Below are positions 58,814 through 64,000 of a stretch of 64,000 nt of DNA, piece by piece (position 1 is the stretch's first letter; each line of letters begins with the position of its first letter). This DNA is from Linnemannia schmuckeri. Lineage: Eukaryota > Mortierellomycota > Mortierellomycetes > Mortierellales > Mortierellaceae. The notes under the pieces are model-generated. The model saw nothing but the letters and a program-made list of their open reading frames with translations, made no database searches and was not told the origin of the DNA. Location of the stretch: contig JANATG010000006.1 in the NCBI GenBank assembly GCA_029449235.1, forward strand, positions 248,001 through 312,000. Reading direction: 5' to 3'. A program made the translations under genes and the position numbers.

Positions 58814-61409
58814 TCACCTCCTCCGACCAGACTGCCCAACAGGAATCCCTCTCATCGCATCATACTCTCGCTCGTCGAGCACTCTCCCATTCCGTGTCAC
58901 TCCAAACCGCTTCCACCGATTCGGCTTTGGCTTCTTCCTCCCGCCCTTTCCTCCAACATTCATAACCTCAACCTCCAACATAGCCTCACAAACATTATGC
59001 TCAAGCACCGTAGAAGCCTGCAACTCACACCTCGTCTCCTCCTCACAGACCGTTCCATGCAAACACTCCTTCGCCTGCGCCGACGATTTTGACTGGTACC
59101 GGATATACTTGTCAAACAGTCCTGCATCATCCTTCATCCGCTCCACAGCACTTTGCCAGAAGGCTGGTGAGAGTGGTTCGTGTGGTGGGAGAGGGTGGAG
59201 GGGGTCATTGTAAGTTGATCGGGCAGAGTATTCTAGGATCCACTCTGGTTCCATGTCATTTTGTTCCCAGTAGTCGGCTTGGGTGATGATATCTGCGGTC
59301 ACTGTGTGTGAATCCAGGATTGAGAACGTTTTGGGATCCACATCGTACCATCGAATCGCCTATTACAAAATTCAAATTTCCAAGTGATGGTCAATTAACT
59401 TATATAGCTTTCTACATGACCAGGTATAAGGAACTACTTGACATAAAAACCTTACAGGGTTAGCCTTGTCAAGGGGCGTGATACTAGGACCCTGGTACAC
59501 AACATTGATCGCCGACGCCTGAGTATGTTCCTTAGCATCAGGGTCGTGCATGACAATAAACTTATCCTGGTGGTAATGCCCTGTAAAGATGCCTGCAATC
59601 ACATGAGGCGAGTATCGGGCGACGATTCTCTGGAAGAGTATCGATGACCGCGGTAGCGTCAATGTCACCGGCGCCATATGCCCCATTATCCAGACTATAT
59701 CACAAGGAAAAAAGCAAAAAAAAAAAAGTAGAAGATATAATTGTTGTCAGCAAAAATCTGTTCTCGGTTTTCTGGTCCGCACACTGAAAGATGTCTCCGT
59801 CAAACAGCCCAATTACTTCAAAAATCCCGAGTTTTCTAAACGTACCTCGCTCGTGTCGATCCTCGCTATCCTGCAGCTCCAAAATCAGATCGTGAAATAG
59901 TCCACTGGGGTCATCCTGTTCAGTGTCCAGCATGTTGTAGTAGTTGCGGACATAGAAGAGATCCGTGTTCAGAGTGATCAGCTTCAATCCTGGCATGGGT
60001 CTCGTCATGAACATGGCGTTATGTGATCGCGCATAGTCTGCCTCAATTGACGTGATCCATTGGTTCTTTTCCCATACAGTCGCCACATGATCGTACAACC
60101 TACAGAAAGTAGACCAAAACAAAAAGTAAAAAAAAAAAAAAAGTTTTAATTGGCATGATTATAACCAATACAATTATCTGTTTCTGGAATCTGTTGTCAA
60201 AGAATTAACTAACAATAGCAGTTATTTCGCGAAACTTACCATTGATGCGTAAGATATTGCTCCGGCTTATGTCGCGCTGGCGCCTGATCGCTCGGGTACG
60301 AATCATGGTTTCCCAACACCACATAGAGCCTCATCTCCTGAAGATACTTTTTGAATAGCTCATAACTCCTCGTCTCCAGATCTGCGACGTACTTTTCTGT
60401 AATCAACCACGCGTCATGGCTCACAATATCGCCCGTAAACAATCCAAACGTCGCATTCGGCACAAACCGCTGGATAGCCTCCAAGGCGCTCAATCCCAAG
60501 GCAATCGGGGTATCACATTTTGGTTCGCCCCATTTCGACGCCCGCTTCTTGATCGGTCCAGGGTCATTCCACGATCCAAAGTCCCGACAGCAGATGTTGT
60601 GGCTGCACTGAGCCTCTGTTCCGGGTCGGTAGAGCGGGTCGAGATGCCAGTCTGAGAAATGGAGGACTTGCATGGATTCTCCGCTGGGTGCTGGTTGTGC
60701 AGCGTTGGCTGGTTTTGGTTTAGGGAAGGTGATGGGACCAGGTTGGTGTTTTGGGACGGGACATGATCCTGGGAAGCCGTATGCGCAGGCATAATATCCG
60801 TCTGACCCGTCGACATTCATTTGTGAAAAGATTTCCGCCAACTCTGGCCCCAACCGCACCATCAGTCCTATCAGTCAAATATAAGAAAGGTTTTGTTGAT
60901 ATTAGTGAGCATTAATCAGAACAACACAAACCAATGTTCTTATCATTGAAACTGAATGTTTAATAGTCTCAAAAATGGACGATCAGTCGATAGCATCTTT
61001 CTTATTTACCAGCACAAGAGTCAAGCCTCAGAAAAGAATATCGAGTGCACAGGATCCGAAGCACCCCCGGGACCAGCTCAGGTGCATCCAACGAGAACTC
61101 CTGTGCCATTTTCATACCCTTCCGACATATCTGACAAGAGTCTAACGTGGGTGAGTTGAGCAGGTCCTCAAACTCTTCGATGACCTTATCGGACTTGTAG
61201 AGCTGGGTCCTGTAGTGTGCTGGGTCGAGGTCGGTTGTTGTCTGTCGCTTAGTGTTGTTCAGTGAGAGTGAGGAGGAGTAGGGGAAGAAGGGAGCAGCGT
61301 ATGCTACTGACGGCGTTGTTCTTATTGTGTTTGTTGCTGAAAGTAATGCTGAGGCAATGAGGAAATATGTTGTGAGGGACAACCTCCATCGAAAAGGAGA
61401 CGAGGTCAT
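58814..61409 (-). CDS. Secreted acid sphingomyelinase-type phosphodiesterase (saposin B plus metallophosphatase)
   Basis: Five exons (61409-61010, 60867-60240, 60099-59846, 59694-59456, 59359-58814) give 688 aa. A signal peptide (LTTYFLIASALLSA core) ends near SVAYAAPF. A saposin-B-like domain follows with its cysteines (LDSCQICRKGM, RILCTRY, DSCAG). The calcineurin-like metallophosphatase core has HFSDWHLDPLY, FTGDIVSHD, VVLGNHDSYP, IMGHMAP and FTGHYHQDKFIV, which supply the two-metal site. The C-terminal region has several further cysteines and a basic tail. Acid sphingomyelinases cleave sphingomyelin to ceramide and phosphocholine in lysosome/vacuole or outside the cell. Fungal members may use other phosphodiester lipids, so the substrate is inferred. 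Confidence 0.91.
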
Positions 61410-61990
61410 TGAATTTAACCGTTGTGAGGGGGTGAAGGTCACTCAAAAGGGGGCGAGAGGGAGGGGTTGAAATCAGTGAATTGGTGTCGAGGAAAGTAAC
61501 ATGTGATCTCTGTTGAGAGAGTGATCGGGTATATTGGTGAGTTCGATGAATGGGCGAGAGATAATGAATACAAAAGAAAGAGAAGAAAAGAAAGAAGGGA
61601 CCAGGAGCCTGCAAACCCTGGTATCGAGAAAAGGTGCGCCCACAAGGAAGCCAGTGGGAAAGAACCCAAAAGGAGGTACAAAAACATTAAAAGGATCTCT
61701 TGCGCCCAAAAATGGCACAGCCCTTTTCCTCGACCTATTTTTGCGCTTTCTTTTTGTATTGAAAAAAATGAACTATCTAAGGTCTGACTGTGTCCCTGAG
61801 TAGTAGACCCCTTTTCTTTCTCTTCCATAAAACAGTATAACCTGATCCAATGGTGCAACCACGTTACGAATTGCCAGCCACAGCAAGTCTATCATCATGA
61901 CAGAGAGAGAAGAGTACACAAGTTAGATAGTCATATCGACACTAATTCAAGTTATAACATGCTAACAGAGTGTACAGAAGAGACAAGAAC
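61410..61990. other. Spacer between SEC23 and the sphingomyelinase-type gene
   Basis: Both neighbours read leftward. This holds the promoter and leader of the sphingomyelinase-type gene and the 3' flank of SEC23. No coding signal is visible. Confidence 0.55.
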
Positions 61991-64000
61991 TTACTTCTTC
62001 AAGTGCTCCATAAATACTTGGAGGGACACATCATCCGTAAAGATAGCCTGTCCCTGGGGTACGTTGCCATACTGGCCACCAGAGGCATGAGTCGTTGAAG
62101 GGTTGAGCTTGGCCAAAAGGAAACGTTGCTGAGATCCACCCTGGTCACAGACAATATAACGCGGGATCGGGAAACGTTCCACTAACAGCTCTTGAGAGCT
62201 CACCACAGGCGCCTCCAACAGCTCTCTAAAGTTCTCGTACCCTTCCTGATCCTGATAACCCGCCTTCCTCCACGCTGCAATCGTCTCTCCATGGAAAATC
62301 AAAATGTAAAAGAATGTGTCCAGCAACAAGATCGTATCTGGCTTGACCGACACGCTGTCCAGCAGCACTGGCTGTGGCTCGCCGTCAAATCCATACGACA
62401 TCAACGTAGGCTGGATCATAATCAACGAATTGTTGACATCTTCCCGGTTCAGGATATGACGGTTGTATGCAGTTTCATCAGGAGAGCTGTTGAACACCTG
62501 CAGAAACTGTGAACGACGGAGATGGAACATGAACTGAGGGTAGATCGAAAAGTTGTCGCTGAGTCGGAACGATTGAGGCTCGTCCTTGCGGTAATCTCCA
62601 AACTTTTGGCAAAGTCGAATCAACATCCTGTCCAGCCAGCGAAGAACATCTGGGCCATCATCAATCTCTGCCTTGAACACCGCGATACGCGCCATAAGCA
62701 CTGCTGCCGTCTCCTGATCGAATGACTGTGCAATAATCGGGTTGTTTCCTTCCGCCCAGCTAATATGGAATATCACAATGTCAACAAAAAAAAACGCGCG
62801 TTAGTTCATCTCATGTTAGCTTTCACTCGCAATGGTTATAAGATGCTTGATTCAAAGAATGAAAATGAGTTCTTACCTGCGAGCGACGGTTGTGACGCGG
62901 AGCTTAAAGTGCCCGCTAGAGTGTTGGTAATGGGTAACAAACTGGATGAGGCCGCGTGAGCCAGGCTGCAGAACCTGCCCCTGTTGGTTGACGACCTCAA
63001 AGTAGATACCGTTGGTTGTCTTGGGGCTGATGGCGCACATCTTCCATGCAGAGGTATTGCCGATACCAATCTCTGTCTCACCAACCGACGCCGTCTTCTT
63101 GTCCGCCGACACTGCATGACCGATCAGTCCGCAAACCTTGAGTTCCTTCGTCGTCTACTCTCAACAAAATGAAAATTGTCGTGTCAGTTTTCTCAGGTCA
63201 TATTCCGCATATACAGATCAGTCACCGGTTAGAAACGTACTCATTTTCGTACCTGAACAGCAAGTGTGGCGTTGAAACCCATCTTAAGGTTGCCCTCTGC
63301 GTCCTTCTCAAACATCTTTTGAAAACTTTGCTTGAAAATTGCCATTGTAAACGAATCAGACAAGACCATGGTTCCCGCTGTAGAATTGACCATTGACCTC
63401 ATCTCCAGCAAGCCAACCTGATCCAAGCATCCTGCAAATATGTCGATGGCGTGTCCATTGGTCGATGCCCTCTTGGCCAAGCTCTCATAGAACTGTCAAT
63501 TTTCATACAGGTAAAGAACGACATGTTAAAATACTTGCACACATTCCAGTATCGGCGCTTATAAAATGTGTTTGTTCAGAAGTAGAGTTGAGACAGAAGC
63601 ATACCTTGGACGCTTTTTTATAATGTTTGACATCTTCCTTCTCAATGTCATGATGAGATCGCAGACGCTCCTTGAAATCCGTTCCGACAACCATTCCTGG
63701 ACCCTCCGAACAGGCACCTCCGACAAACAACATTATACGACCGCCAGTGTTCTGATAAGTGGCCTCCAACAGCCCGACCGCGACACTCATAGCAACACCC
63801 GTGCAGCGCTGAGGGCGCTTGTCAGTCGCCACTGGCCAAGGATCACGCTGAAGTTGTTCAAGGACCGACGACAGATTGTATTCACATTGCTGGACAGGGA
63901 GCAAGAAACGTGAACCGCCGGTAGGGACGAAGGGCACAGGCTGACCCGGTCGAACAGGTTGCTGAGGTCGGTTTGCCAGAGCTGTGAGTCCGAGCATTTC
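61991..64000 (-). CDS. SEC23: COPII coat GTPase-activating subunit Sec23 (5' end missing)
   Basis: The gene runs off the right edge. Four exons in the window (64000-63605, 63492-63253, 63154-62877, 62759-61991) code for 560 aa up to TAA. The first residues seen (EMLGLTALANRP) belong to the end of the vWA-like trunk region, so roughly 200 N-terminal residues, including the zinc finger, lie outside. The rest matches Sec23 throughout: GGRIMLFVGGACSEGPG, FYESLAKRAS, DIFAGCLDQVGLLEM, FNSSPDETAYNR, and the gelsolin-like C-terminus with FPIPRYIVCDQGGSQQRFLL and the LNPSTTH segment. Sec23 stimulates Sar1 GTPase and, with Sec24, forms the inner COPII coat at ER exit sites. Exon joins are in phase. Confidence 0.97.

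Overview
The window is a gene-dense stretch of a fungal nuclear genome. Genes are split by many short GT-AG introns, usually with TAG or CAG acceptors; there is one GC-AG intron and several exons under 30 nt. Untranslated regions are full of homopolymer runs. The gene set (Rpo41, Sip5, Ptc1-like PP2C, Hyr1-type peroxidase, Ran1/Ksp1-type kinase) is fungal. A tepsin-like AP-4 accessory protein and an EHD-type ATPase, which are uncommon in Dikarya, together with the exon structure point to an early-diverging lineage, most likely Mucoromycota/Mortierellomycotina. That placement is inference; no marker gene fixes it.

Layout, left to right. 1-2665: no gene. 2666-4404 (+): Arc1/AIMP1-like tRNA-binding cofactor, convergent with 4863-8957 (-), a Ran1/Ksp1-type kinase. 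10279-14015 (-): coatomer gamma subunit, divergent from 14673-16030 (+), an unrecognised three-TM protein. 16254-17692 (-): mitochondrial RsfS-domain protein. 18578-19613 (-): thiol peroxidase of the Gpx family. 21310-21480 (-): a short candidate secreted peptide. 22390-24413 (-): EHD-like ATPase with a C-terminal membrane anchor. 24905-26307 (-): threonine aldolase. 27745-30337 (+): Sip5-like zinc finger protein, convergent with 30763-31866 (-), a hotdog thioesterase. 33753-36433 (-): Ptc1-like PP2C with a His-rich N-terminus, divergent from 37534-42078 (+), mitochondrial RNA polymerase. 43513-43974 (+): basic secreted protein. 45954-46578 (+): short beta-carbonic anhydrase. 47014-47376 (-): small secreted protein. 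About 47950-49250: a diverged tandem repeat. 49576-52042 (+): Ser/Thr kinase of unclear family. 52679-55035 (+): tepsin-like ENTH/VHS protein, convergent with 55192-58071 (-), Fip1. 58814-61409 (-): secreted sphingomyelinase-type phosphodiesterase. 61991-64000 (-): Sec23, running off the right edge.

The genes do not form one pathway. Two loose themes recur: membrane traffic (gamma-COP, EHD-like, tepsin, Sec23) and mitochondrial gene expression (Rpo41, RsfS-domain protein). Four predicted secreted products share an Ala-Ala-Pro at the expected signal-peptide junction. Every multi-exon model here was joined by hand from splice sites and reading phase. All complete models close in frame, but none has transcript support.
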